A stretch of DNA of 41,021 nt from an uncultured Dorea sp. Lineage in GTDB: Bacteria > Bacillota > Clostridia > Lachnospirales > Lachnospiraceae. A program made the position numbers and the translations under genes. The notes beneath the pieces are model-generated. The model made no database searches. It saw only the letters and a program-made list of their open reading frames with translations, and was not told the origin of the DNA. Numbering within the stretch: position 1 is the first letter of the stretch; every line of letters begins with the position of its first letter. Positions 9,382-18,293 of the stretch are shown piece after piece. The DNA is taken from NCBI GenBank assembly GCA_948602995.1, contig CAPEBR010000034.1, forward strand, positions 1 through 41,021, in the 5' to 3' direction.

Positions 9382-11577
9382 ATGGTGAAAATGATGGTTG
9401 TATTATTGATTGGCGGCGGAAGCGTGCTGATGGATCAGATGATTAGCAAATTAAGCAAGAATGATCACCGCGTATATTTGCTGACGGGGCAGAGAGACAA
9501 TCGCTTTTCTTATAAGAAGGTATTCGAAAAGTATAATTTTCCATATGACAGCGGAAGCATCAAGGATATTTTTGAAAGTATAAGACCGGATGTTGTTGTG
9601 TTTATGGGTGCATATGACACGAATTTTAACTGGGAGACAGAGGCAAGACAGGAGGCCGTGCGGTATACGACAGGGCTTGTGAATATTCTGTCTGCTTTTA
9701 GCATGTCCGGAAGCGGGAAGTTCGTATATTTTTCTTCCCAGGAAGTATACGGAGGGGTACATATTGACAATGTGCCGGAGGATGAACCTCTGTCCCCAAG
9801 AGGCTTCCGGGCGCTGGCTCTGGCGCAGGGCGAGGAGACATGTGAAAATTACCGCAGGACCCAGGGGGTAGATACACTGGTTCTGCGTTTTGACAATATG
9901 TACTGGGTGCCCCAGAAGGGAAAGACAGAGGAGCACCCCTGTTTTAGAATGTGCCTGGAGGCGCTGAAGACAGGGAGGATCTCGGCGAATGGAAAGAATG
10001 TTTTTTCTATGATTTACATTAATGATGCCGTAGAGCTGGCTTACAGAGTGATGTGCGAGGGAAAGCCATGGCATTCTGTCTATAATATTTCCTCAGAGGC
10101 TGCGATTGATGAGCTGAAGCTTGCGGAACAGGTGAGAAAGGAGATGGGAGCCGGGATTGCGGTTTCTGACAGTACGGCAGGTCTTAACAACCGGATTGTT
10201 CTGGACAGCAGCAGATATCAGGCTGAGTTTCCCTATGATCTGTTCAATGATTATGAAAGGGGAGTGCGGCAGGTTGTCCATTATATGAAGCGGCACAGCA
10301 ATTCCTTTATCACAGAGGAGGATACAGGCGGCGGCCTGGCAGTCAGGCTGTGGAATCTTCTTAGGAGGATTGTTAAGGCTATAGTTCCCTTTGCAGAGGC
10401 TTCCTTGTGTTTTTTCCTTGCTTCCTGGCTGAACCGCATAGCGGGAGACAGTGAGTTTCTGGCAAAGCTTGATATTTATCTGTTGTATGTACTGTTGTTT
10501 GCAGTGGTGCACGGGCAGCAGCAGGCTGTGTTTTCCGGTCTGCTCTCGGTTGTGGGATACTGCTATTATGAGATGGGGAGCCGCAGTGGGTTTGACGTGC
10601 TGCTTGATTATAATACCTATGTGTGGATGGCGCAGCTTTTTATAGTGGGCCTGGTTGTGGGATATCTGAAGGATCAGGTAAGCTTTATCAGAAGTGAGGG
10701 GAACAGCAGGGCGAAATACCTAAATGGACAGCTTCAAGATATTGAGGAGATTAATGACAGCAATGTTAAGATGAAGCATAATTTTGAGTCCCAGGTAGTC
10801 AATCATAAAGAGAGCCTTGGGAAGATTTACGAAGTATCCTCGACTCTTGAACAGTACGGACCGGAGGAAGTGCTGTTCTATGCGGCACAGGTACTGTCGA
10901 GACTGATGGACTGCAGGGATGTGGCAGTATATAACGTTGCAAATGGGGATTATGCGAGACTTTTTTCCGCTACTTCTCCAGAGGCGCGCAGGCTTGGGTA
11001 TTCCATAAAGTATACGGATATGGAGGATATGTATAACGAAATCAGCGAACGCCGTGTGTACATAAACAGGGATATGGTGGAGAATATGCCTATGATGGCC
11101 AGTTCCGTCTATTCAGAAGACGATATGCAGCTGATCCTGATGCTCTGGGGCGTTCCGTGGGAGCGTATGACGCTTGGAGAGGCGAACCGGCTTACCATTG
11201 TGGGATATCTGATTCAGAATGCGGTTGTACGTGCAAATCGTTATCTTGAGGCGCTCAGGAATCAGCGGTATGTAGAGGGGACTAGTGTTCTGGGTGAGGA
11301 GGCATTTACCCAGCTGGCGAAGGCCTTTTTCGATGCAAAGGATAAAGGACTTACGGAATATGTATTATTGGAAGTTCTCACAAAGGAAAAGAATTATGAA
11401 CAGGTGGCGAAGGCACTTGGCAGTACGATCCGGCAGACGGATTATCTGGGGATCTTTAAGAAGGGAAAGCTCTATGCCCTTTTGTCCAATACGAATAAGC
11501 AAAATGTGGGCGGTATTATCGAACGCTTCAGGAATCTTGGCTATGAGTGCCGGATTGATGAGGAGGCGGTACTATGA
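9382..11577 (+). CDS. pelD: PelD-like c-di-GMP receptor fused to an N-terminal degenerate SDR (NAD-epimerase-like) domain
   Basis: The 731-aa product has three parts. Residues 1-300 are an extended-SDR Rossmann domain (LLIGGGSV, YFSSQEVYG, RFDNMYW), but the GxxGxxG glycines and the catalytic YxxxK are not present at the expected places (PLSPRGFRALALAQGEE), so it looks non-catalytic. Residues about 320-420 hold several membrane helices. Residues about 480-620 are GAF-like and 640-731 are a degenerate GGDEF domain in which R684-Q-T-D687 stands five residues before KKGKL, exactly where the I-site RxxD precedes GGDEF in diguanylate cyclases. PelD proteins bind c-di-GMP at such a site to switch on Pel synthesis. 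Position as first gene of an operon with pelE, pelF and pelG supports the call. The ribosome binding site is weak and M4 or M5 could be the start. Confidence 0.85.
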   Translation: MVKMMVVLLIGGGSVLMDQMISKLSKNDHRVYLLTGQRDNRFSYKKVFEKYNFPYDSGSIKDIFESIRPDVVVFMGAYDTNFNWETEARQEAVRYTTGLVNILSAFSMSGSGKFVYFSSQEVYGGVHIDNVPEDEPLSPRGFRALALAQGEETCENYRRTQGVDTLVLRFDNMYWVPQKGKTEEHPCFRMCLEALKTGRISANGKNVFSMIYINDAVELAYRVMCEGKPWHSVYNISSEAAIDELKLAEQVRKEMGAGIAVSDSTAGLNNRIVLDSSRYQAEFPYDLFNDYERGVRQVVHYMKRHSNSFITEEDTGGGLAVRLWNLLRRIVKAIVPFAEASLCFFLASWLNRIAGDSEFLAKLDIYLLYVLLFAVVHGQQQAVFSGLLSVVGYCYYEMGSRSGFDVLLDYNTYVWMAQLFIVGLVVGYLKDQVSFIRSEGNSRAKYLNGQLQDIEEINDSNVKMKHNFESQVVNHKESLGKIYEVSSTLEQYGPEEVLFYAAQVLSRLMDCRDVAVYNVANGDYARLFSATSPEARRLGYSIKYTDMEDMYNEISERRVYINRDMVENMPMMASSVYSEDDMQLILMLWGVPWERMTLGEANRLTIVGYLIQNAVVRANRYLEALRNQRYVEGTSVLGEEAFTQLAKAFFDAKDKGLTEYVLLEVLTKEKNYEQVAKALGSTIRQTDYLGIFKKGKLYALLSNTNKQNVGGIIERFRNLGYECRIDEEAVL

Positions 11578-12539
11578 GTATGGCGCGGGACGAGGTTCTG
11601 TTTCTGCTGGTGATTGCCGTGAATCTGATCGTGTCAGTCATTTATCTGCTGGCAGGGATCTTTGTAATTGTGCCGGCGCATGCTCTGGCCGCTGATAAGG
11701 ATAAAGAGGACTTTCTGTATGATAACAGGAGAACTTATGTGATCCGGTTTATTGTAATGATACTCTGTCCGGTGATTGTCCCTCTGTTCTTTCTGATGGG
11801 ACATCTGTTTTATCTGTTTGTGTTCTGGCGGGAGGCGAATCTGGCTGATGTTGTTTTCAGCAAGGACCGTGTAAAGACAAATCAGAAGGCAGACGAAGAG
11901 GCAGAACGGGATATTATTCCTCTTGAAGAAGCAATTCTGGTGAATGAAAAGAAGAATCTCCGTTCTGTTCTTATGAATGTGATGCGGCAGGATATCGGGG
12001 ATTCTCTTGCATCCATTATGCTTGCATTGGACAGCGAGGACTCGGAGACCTCTCATTATGCGGCTGCGGTTTTGTCAGACGAGCTGAACAAATTCCGGCT
12101 CTATGTACAGAAGCTGAGGAAGCAGATTGAGGAAGAAGATGACTCGCAGACGGAATGTGAGGAGATGCTGATTGATTATATGGATCATATTCTGAGACAG
12201 CGTATCTTCTCATGGCATGAACAGAGAAAATTTGTGATGATCATGGAAGAGACGGCAGAGCTTCTGTATGGTAAGGACGCTTCTAAGCTTACAGATGTGA
12301 GATATGAGGCAGTCTGTCTGAGGCTGCTGGAGATGAAGGACTACGAAAGTACTGGAAAATGGTGTCTCCGTATGAAGGAGCAGTACCCGGAGGAACTGGC
12401 TTCCTATACCTGCAGGATGAAGCTCTACTTTGCGGAACAGAACAGGGAAAAATTCTTTGAGACTCTGGAGACTCTGAAAAGGTCAGATGTATTGATTGAC
12501 AATGAGACGCTGGAACTGATTCGTATTTTTAGTTCATAG
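11574..12539 (+). CDS. pelE: PelE-like membrane/helical-repeat protein
   Basis: The 321-aa product has two membrane segments (about residues 8-38 and 55-85) and then a soluble helical part rich in Glu/Leu that resembles TPR-like repeats (about 120-321). This is the architecture of PelE, an inner-membrane partner of PelD in the Pel synthase complex. Its ATG overlaps the stop of the preceding gene as ATGA, which implies coupled translation. Sequence identity to characterised PelE is not something I can judge by eye; the call rests on topology, size and position. Confidence 0.7.
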   Translation: MSMARDEVLFLLVIAVNLIVSVIYLLAGIFVIVPAHALAADKDKEDFLYDNRRTYVIRFIVMILCPVIVPLFFLMGHLFYLFVFWREANLADVVFSKDRVKTNQKADEEAERDIIPLEEAILVNEKKNLRSVLMNVMRQDIGDSLASIMLALDSEDSETSHYAAAVLSDELNKFRLYVQKLRKQIEEEDDSQTECEEMLIDYMDHILRQRIFSWHEQRKFVMIMEETAELLYGKDASKLTDVRYEAVCLRLLEMKDYESTGKWCLRMKEQYPEELASYTCRMKLYFAEQNREKFFETLETLKRSDVLIDNETLELIRIFSS

Positions 12540-12588
12540 AAAAGACTTGTTAAATTGAGGAACTGATTACATAAGGGGGCTATTAACC

Positions 12589-14898
12589 ATGTCAATGTCA
12601 ATGCTTACGGTATTACAGCTTATAGGAATCACAGCGGCATATTTTGGCGTGACACTTTTGCTGCCATGGTTTTTTCTGCATAAGAGGCTTTCGGGCTTCG
12701 GCAGTGCGCCTGCAAGGTTCATGGCATATTTTTTAATCGGACATTTTTATATTATTAACCTGGTATACCTGCTGCAGCTTTTACATATTTCTTTTCGGAT
12801 TACACTGATTCTGGGCACGCTTGCCCCGTTTCTTCTGGCTGCATGGAAAAGGTACAGGGACTCGCTGGGCCGTCAGACTGAAGAAAAGCTGTGGAGGCTA
12901 TTGCTGATTCTGGGCGGTGAGATGGGGAGAAAGACACTGCTCCTAAAACTCGGAAGAAGTCTTAAGCATTTTTCTGTTTCAGCCGGAAAAAAGTGCAGGG
13001 AATACCGGAAAAATCACGGACTGGAGATCCTGCTGGTGTCTGGTCTTCTTGTGCTGCTTTTTTATATGTATGGGACCAATGCAGTCAATGTCTACGGCTA
13101 TTGTGCTTCTGATATTGTACTTCACAATTACTGGATTAATGAAATGGGGAATGGAAATATTTTTGCAGACGGCGTCTATCCCTTTGGCCTTCATTGTCTG
13201 CTTTATTATCTGCATGCAGTGTTCGGGTTCCATATTTATGTGCTTCTCAGGCTCTTTTACCTTGTGCAGACGGTTGTGATCCATCTGGTGCTTCTGGCAT
13301 TCCTGCGCAGTGTGTGCAAGTCGAAGTATGCCCCATATATCGGGATTTTTATCTATATTGTTTCAAATAGATTTTACGAATATACCTATATCAGGTATCA
13401 TGCAACTCTTCCCCAGGAGTTTGGCATGGCCTTTATCCTGCCGGCAGCGTATTTTGCTTTTGCATTTCTTCAGGAAAAAGGGATAGCCCTGACTGCTGCA
13501 GATCATAAAGCTGATATAGATCATGTGGCTGATACAGAGGGTGAAGCTGATACGGAAAATACGGGGAGTGCAGGAAAAGGCCGGTGGAAGAGAGCAGTGG
13601 ACAAGGCGAAAGCCACAGCCGGCAGAGTATTTCAGAGATTATGCAGGAGAGGGAACCTGGTATTATTTGCCATTAGTGTTTCGCTTACGCTTTCCGTGCA
13701 TTTTTACGATACGATCATAGCCGGTCTGCTCTGTCTCGCGATTGGGGCAGGATTCTGCTTCCGGGTATTGCGCTGGCGGTATTTTAAGAGAATTGTGGCA
13801 GCGGGAATCGCGGGGATTCTGCTTGCTGTGCTTCCGATGGCTGCAGCATTTGTCACCGGAACGCCGATGCAGGCTTCCCTGAACTGGGGACTGGCTCAGT
13901 GGAAGTCCGGTTCACAGACGCAGAAGCCGGCAGATGACGGAAACGCCGGCGGGAAAAAAGGGCAGATGGGTGTGAAGGAGGCTGTGCTGGACCGTCTTGA
14001 CTACTATGTGTCAACGGATATGGAGACCGCAGAATTCATGCTGGGAAGTATCGCGGTTTTGTTTCTGCTCGGAATTTTCTGGTGCATCTTCCGGAGGGCG
14101 GATTATGGAGGCGTGCTGCTCTCATTTAGTATCTATATGGCGGCCATGGCGGTGCTTCAGGCATCGGCTGAACTTGGGCTGCTGCAGCTTTTGGAGGTTT
14201 CCCGCTATTCTGTCTATATTGGGTACGGGATTCCGGTGGTATGGAGCCTCTGTGTGGACGGGGTCATGTATGTCCTGTTTAAATGGGAGAAGGCACGCAA
14301 TGTCTGTTCCTTTGCAGCGCTTGCGGGGGCCTGTGTTCTGACGGTCATGACGGGAACAAGAGCTCCTGTGTGCGTGAGCCCTTATGAGACGAATGAAGCG
14401 ATGACTTGCCTGAGCAATATAGTACGGGAAAATAAAGAGGAAGCCTTTACCATCTGCTCCGCAAATGATGAGCGCCAGATGCTGGGAGATTATGACCTGG
14501 GCTATCACTATGAGACCATTAAATTTCTGAAGGATATGCGTTCCTTTGACGAGGATACGGATATTACGATTCCTACATCCACAGTGTATTTTTTTATAGA
14601 AAAGATACCCTTGCTGTACCGGGATTATATTAATACGGAAAAGGCCGTGAAAAAGGTATCACTGGAGGGCGCGCGGCAGCCGGTGTCAGAGAAGCCGGGA
14701 ATTCTGCCCTATATCGGGGATGACCGCTACGTTACCATGTCTCATATGTATTACTGGGCGCAGAAGTTCAAAGAACTGTATCCGAATGAGATGGAGACCT
14801 ACTATGAAACAGATGGTTTTGTCTGCTACCGTGTGAAACAGAATGGATACAGCCTGTACAATTTTGCGATTGATTACGGATTTAATGGTGAGGAATAG
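12589..14898 (+). CDS. polytopic membrane protein of the Pel-type operon, GT-C-like
   Basis: The 769-aa product has about 10-12 hydrophobic segments and a soluble C-terminal part (about residues 600-769). The first long outer loop reads CASDIVLHNYWINEMGNG followed by DGVYPFGLH; an acidic residue in the first loop and aromatic-rich helices recall GT-C glycosyltransferases, but this is only a resemblance. A charged low-complexity loop (about 302-345) rich in Asp, Glu and Lys interrupts the middle. The start is supported by AAGGGGGC upstream. It lies between pelE and the DUF2194 gene, a position that has no counterpart in the Pseudomonas pel operon. A role in polymer synthesis or modification on the outer face is inference. 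Confidence 0.6.
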   Translation: MSMSMLTVLQLIGITAAYFGVTLLLPWFFLHKRLSGFGSAPARFMAYFLIGHFYIINLVYLLQLLHISFRITLILGTLAPFLLAAWKRYRDSLGRQTEEKLWRLLLILGGEMGRKTLLLKLGRSLKHFSVSAGKKCREYRKNHGLEILLVSGLLVLLFYMYGTNAVNVYGYCASDIVLHNYWINEMGNGNIFADGVYPFGLHCLLYYLHAVFGFHIYVLLRLFYLVQTVVIHLVLLAFLRSVCKSKYAPYIGIFIYIVSNRFYEYTYIRYHATLPQEFGMAFILPAAYFAFAFLQEKGIALTAADHKADIDHVADTEGEADTENTGSAGKGRWKRAVDKAKATAGRVFQRLCRRGNLVLFAISVSLTLSVHFYDTIIAGLLCLAIGAGFCFRVLRWRYFKRIVAAGIAGILLAVLPMAAAFVTGTPMQASLNWGLAQWKSGSQTQKPADDGNAGGKKGQMGVKEAVLDRLDYYVSTDMETAEFMLGSIAVLFLLGIFWCIFRRADYGGVLLSFSIYMAAMAVLQASAELGLLQLLEVSRYSVYIGYGIPVVWSLCVDGVMYVLFKWEKARNVCSFAALAGACVLTVMTGTRAPVCVSPYETNEAMTCLSNIVRENKEEAFTICSANDERQMLGDYDLGYHYETIKFLKDMRSFDEDTDITIPTSTVYFFIEKIPLLYRDYINTEKAVKKVSLEGARQPVSEKPGILPYIGDDRYVTMSHMYYWAQKFKELYPNEMETYYETDGFVCYRVKQNGYSLYNFAIDYGFNGEE

Positions 14899-14914
14899 AT
14901 GAGGAGAGGATGAC

Positions 14915-16798
14915 ATGATATCACGCCGGAATTTTTTCACAATCAGTACTTTGATGTTTGTAATTTTTTTCCTCTGTATGTTTATGAATAATCTGAAGGA
15001 CAGATGGAATGAGTATGAGGCAAATCCATTTATTACGGAGACAGCAGAGGATTATCCTTCGAAGGTCAGCATGTATGTGCCGGATGGTATGAAGGAGGAA
15101 GAGGATACAGCAGAACAGAAAGCGGGTGGTACTGGGAAAGGAAACCGGGAATCCTCTGGGCGCAACAGGGTAGTGTGTATCAGCTCAGGAGGGAAGAGCC
15201 TGGCAGAGACAGTCCGCGAATGGGTTTCTTATACGAAACGGGATATTTCTATTTATAAGAGCCTTTCTGCGTACAAGGAGGATCAGGAGCAGGCAGAACT
15301 TCCAGAGATGCTGGTGCTGGATCCGGACTGTGTGAAATGGGGAATGGAGGAAGAGACGGACTTTCTCATGCAATGTGTGGAGAAGGGGACACATCTTGTG
15401 TTTTCCAGTCTTCCGGATGTATCGGTTGTCAGACGAAATAAAGCAGTCAGAGAGCTTCTTGGCATACGACGGATCTCTGCATCCGAGACTACGGTAGAGG
15501 GAATCCATCTGTACGGAGGTTTTTTACTGGGCGGAGAGGTGATCTATAAGGCAGAGGAAAAGGAAGAGGAGAAGTATCAGGATATGGATCTGACCTTTCC
15601 ATGGTACAGCCTGTCTTCGGGTACAAAGGTATATATGAAGGGAATCCCGGCAGATGAGAGCGTGGAAAAGGAGGACTATCCGGTTGTGATCTGGCGGAAA
15701 AGCTTTGGCTCTGCCTATGTGTTTGCAGTGAACGGCGACTATATGGAGGGGATTACAGGGCTTGGCCTTTTGTCCGCTATGTCGGCAGAAATGTATCCTT
15801 ACGAGCTCTATCCGGTTGTGAATGCCCAGAATCTGGTTCTGGCAAATTATCCGGGCACAGCAGATGAGAACAGAGACGAGATGGAGAAGTATTATGCGCG
15901 TTCTATGAAGCTTTTAGATCAGGAGCTTGTATGGCCTGATATTACATCTGCGCTTCGGGATTATTCATTTGGAATTACATGTATGATGACCCCCCAGTAT
16001 GATTATTCGGACCAGAATCTTCCGGATGCAGAGCAGTTCCAGTATTATCTGAAGATCTTCCACGAGAGGTCAGCAGAGCCTGGACTGTCTGGGCTTAGCA
16101 TGTCAGATACCCCTGCCGGAAAGAAGATTTCCGAGGATGAGAGATTTATACAGGAACATGTGCCTGATTACAGGTTTTCTTCATATTATGCAGGAGACAT
16201 GAAGGAGGCTGAGACGGAAGAGGTTCTGGAGGAGGAATTCCTGTCCTCAGTCAGAACAGTGGTTATGGATTACGATGAGAAGGATGTAAGCCTGATCAGA
16301 TACTTGTCAGATAATATCACGGTTCAGCGCGCAGTTAGCGACGGACTTAAGTATTCCTACAGGAGTGATTTCCGGGTACGGAGTGTGGAGACGGCGCTGG
16401 GATATCTGAATCTTTCCTGTGATATGGAGCGCGTGGCGTATCCTGAGAATGAGGAGGATGCATGGGATGAGTGCCACAAACAATTTATCAGAAATGTCAA
16501 TGTTTTCGGACAGAGTTTTGAGGGCTTTGACGGTGTAACGGCAACGGGGAGCGACGCCCGTATCCGGAATTTGCTGGCGCTTAATTACACAGACAGCCGG
16601 GAGGGGGATACGATTTATCTGAAAATAGAAGGGGCAGAGGATACGTCGTGGTTCCTGTTCAGGAATTATGGAAATGAGATCAAAGAGGTTAAGGGCGGAG
16701 ACTTCCGGGAGCTGGAAGAGGGCGTCTGTCTGATTGAAGCAAGGAAAAGTGAGGTTGAGATCAGGCTGAAGCCCGAGGATGAGAGGTTTTATTATTGA
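14915..16798 (+). CDS. DUF2194 protein, candidate stand-in for the PelA deacetylase
   Basis: The 627-aa product begins with an uncleaved signal anchor (residues 1-27) and is otherwise extracytoplasmic. After an acidic linker, residues about 70-300 look like a flavodoxin/Rossmann-like domain (VVCISSGGKS, LPEMLVLDPD). Residues about 340-500 include GITCMMTPQYDYSDQN and a segment resembling a NodB/CE4-like barrel, and the end (about 560-627) is beta-rich. This order resembles the non-hydrolase part of PelA. I recall DUF2194 proteins as regular neighbours of pelF and pelG in Clostridia. The classical CE4 metal triad is not evident, so deacetylase activity is inference. GAGGAGAGGATG supports the start, 16 nt after the previous stop. 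Confidence 0.68.
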   Translation: MISRRNFFTISTLMFVIFFLCMFMNNLKDRWNEYEANPFITETAEDYPSKVSMYVPDGMKEEEDTAEQKAGGTGKGNRESSGRNRVVCISSGGKSLAETVREWVSYTKRDISIYKSLSAYKEDQEQAELPEMLVLDPDCVKWGMEEETDFLMQCVEKGTHLVFSSLPDVSVVRRNKAVRELLGIRRISASETTVEGIHLYGGFLLGGEVIYKAEEKEEEKYQDMDLTFPWYSLSSGTKVYMKGIPADESVEKEDYPVVIWRKSFGSAYVFAVNGDYMEGITGLGLLSAMSAEMYPYELYPVVNAQNLVLANYPGTADENRDEMEKYYARSMKLLDQELVWPDITSALRDYSFGITCMMTPQYDYSDQNLPDAEQFQYYLKIFHERSAEPGLSGLSMSDTPAGKKISEDERFIQEHVPDYRFSSYYAGDMKEAETEEVLEEEFLSSVRTVVMDYDEKDVSLIRYLSDNITVQRAVSDGLKYSYRSDFRVRSVETALGYLNLSCDMERVAYPENEEDAWDECHKQFIRNVNVFGQSFEGFDGVTATGSDARIRNLLALNYTDSREGDTIYLKIEGAEDTSWFLFRNYGNEIKEVKGGDFRELEEGVCLIEARKSEVEIRLKPEDERFYY

Positions 16799-16844
16799 GC
16801 CCATAAGGCAGCTGCCTGGCAGTTACTCTGAAAGGAGGAGGCAA

Positions 16845-18275
16845 GTGAAGGTCTGTATAGTAGTAGAAGGATGTTATCCATATGTGGCAGGAGGCGTATC
16901 CAGCTGGGTGCATGGAATGATACAGTCCTTTCCGAAACTGGAATTTGTGATTCTGACGATTATCAGCAACCGTTCCATGAGCGGGAAGTTTACCTATGAG
17001 CTGCCAGAGAACGTTTCGGAGGTACATGAGCTGTACCTGGAGGATGTTGACTGGAACCGGAAGGGATGGCGAGGCATAAAGCTGAATAAGAAAGAGCACC
17101 ATGCGCTGCGCAGTCTTGTGAGAAACCGCCGTGTGGAGTGGGAAACAGTGTTCCGCCTGTTCCAGGAGAAGTCGGTTTCCCTGGATAAGCTTCTGATGGG
17201 CGAGGATTTTTTAAAAATTGTAAGAGAATATTATGATCAGAATTATAGCCAGCTTGTGTTCTCTGATTTTTTGTGGACCATGCGTTCTGTGTATCTGCCT
17301 TTGTTTTTTGCCCTGAAGATGAAGCTTCCCAGGGCAGATCTGTATCACTGCGTTGCTACGGGATATGCCGGGGTGCTTGGAAGCATGGCAAAGGTTCTTT
17401 ATGGAAGCCGGCTTCTGATCTCTGAGCATGGAATCTATACGAGGGAACGGGAGGAGGAACTCTTAAGAGCCGACTGGGTACAGGGAGTGTATAAGAATAT
17501 ATGGATTGAGCAGTTTAAGAAAATGTCTCTGCTGGCTTATGACAAGGCAGATCTGGTTACCAGCCTGTATGAATACGCGCGGGAGCTTCAGATTGAGCTT
17601 GGCTGTCCGGTTCAGAAGACGATGGTAACACCCAATGGAGTTGCCACAGAGCGTCTCGCGGATATCCCGGGGAAGACAGAAGAAGACGAGGGAATGGTGA
17701 ACATCGGCGCTGTCTTAAGGGTCACGCCCATTAAGGATGTGAAGACGATGATTCAGGCATTTGCCTTTGCAAAGGAAAGGGAGCCGAGACTGAAGCTTTG
17801 GATTATGGGCCCCATGGATGAAGATGAAGGGTATGCCCGTGAGTGCTTCGAACAGGTGGAGGCGCTGGGGGTTCAGGATGTTGTCTTTACCGGGAGGATT
17901 GATATCCGGGATTATCTTGGCAGAATGGACATGACCATTCTGACCAGCTTAAGTGAAGGACAGCCGCTGACCATCCTGGAGGGCTATGCGGCCCGCAAGC
18001 CGGTAATCGCCACGGATGTGGGAAACTGCAGAGGACTGGTGTACGGCGAAACGGATGATTTCGGCCCGGCAGGAATCATCACCCATATTATGAATGTGGA
18101 GGAGATTGCACAGGCTATGGTGGATCTGGCAAGAAATGAACCCATGCGTCTTGCCATGGGAGAGAGCGGGTATAAAAGAGTAATGTTCCGGTATAAGATC
18201 CAGCACATGCGGGAGACTTACCGGAAGATCTATAAGGATTTTGCAGACAGCATGAAGCTTGAATGGGAGGACTAA
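16845..18275 (+). CDS. pelF: PelF glycosyltransferase (GT4)
   Basis: PelF is the cytoplasmic glycosyltransferase that builds the Pel polymer from UDP-sugar. The product begins KVCIVVEGCYPYVAGGVSSW, a hallmark of PelF (DUF3492 region). Downstream are SEHGIYTREREEELL, TPNGV, VLRVTPIKDV and the GT4 EX7E motif (EGQPLTILE) in the donor-binding domain. I choose GTG 16845, preceded by AAAGGAGGAG, which gives 476 aa; a longer frame to 16779 would overlap the upstream gene and adds residues unlike the family. It is followed 18 nt later by pelG. Confidence 0.93.
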   Translation: MKVCIVVEGCYPYVAGGVSSWVHGMIQSFPKLEFVILTIISNRSMSGKFTYELPENVSEVHELYLEDVDWNRKGWRGIKLNKKEHHALRSLVRNRRVEWETVFRLFQEKSVSLDKLLMGEDFLKIVREYYDQNYSQLVFSDFLWTMRSVYLPLFFALKMKLPRADLYHCVATGYAGVLGSMAKVLYGSRLLISEHGIYTREREEELLRADWVQGVYKNIWIEQFKKMSLLAYDKADLVTSLYEYARELQIELGCPVQKTMVTPNGVATERLADIPGKTEEDEGMVNIGAVLRVTPIKDVKTMIQAFAFAKEREPRLKLWIMGPMDEDEGYARECFEQVEALGVQDVVFTGRIDIRDYLGRMDMTILTSLSEGQPLTILEGYAARKPVIATDVGNCRGLVYGETDDFGPAGIITHIMNVEEIAQAMVDLARNEPMRLAMGESGYKRVMFRYKIQHMRETYRKIYKDFADSMKLEWED

Positions 18276-18293
18276 TCAGGGAGGAGAGGATTT

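Noticed and set aside
9451..10074. 207-codon minus-strand open frame
   Set aside because: It is antisense to the SDR domain of the PelD fusion, has no protein-like motif and no ribosome binding site. The plus-strand gene explains the sequence.
9382..10281. functional UDP-sugar epimerase (PelX/GalE-like)
   Set aside because: The glycine motif and the YxxxK catalytic pair are not found at the expected positions, so activity is not claimed.
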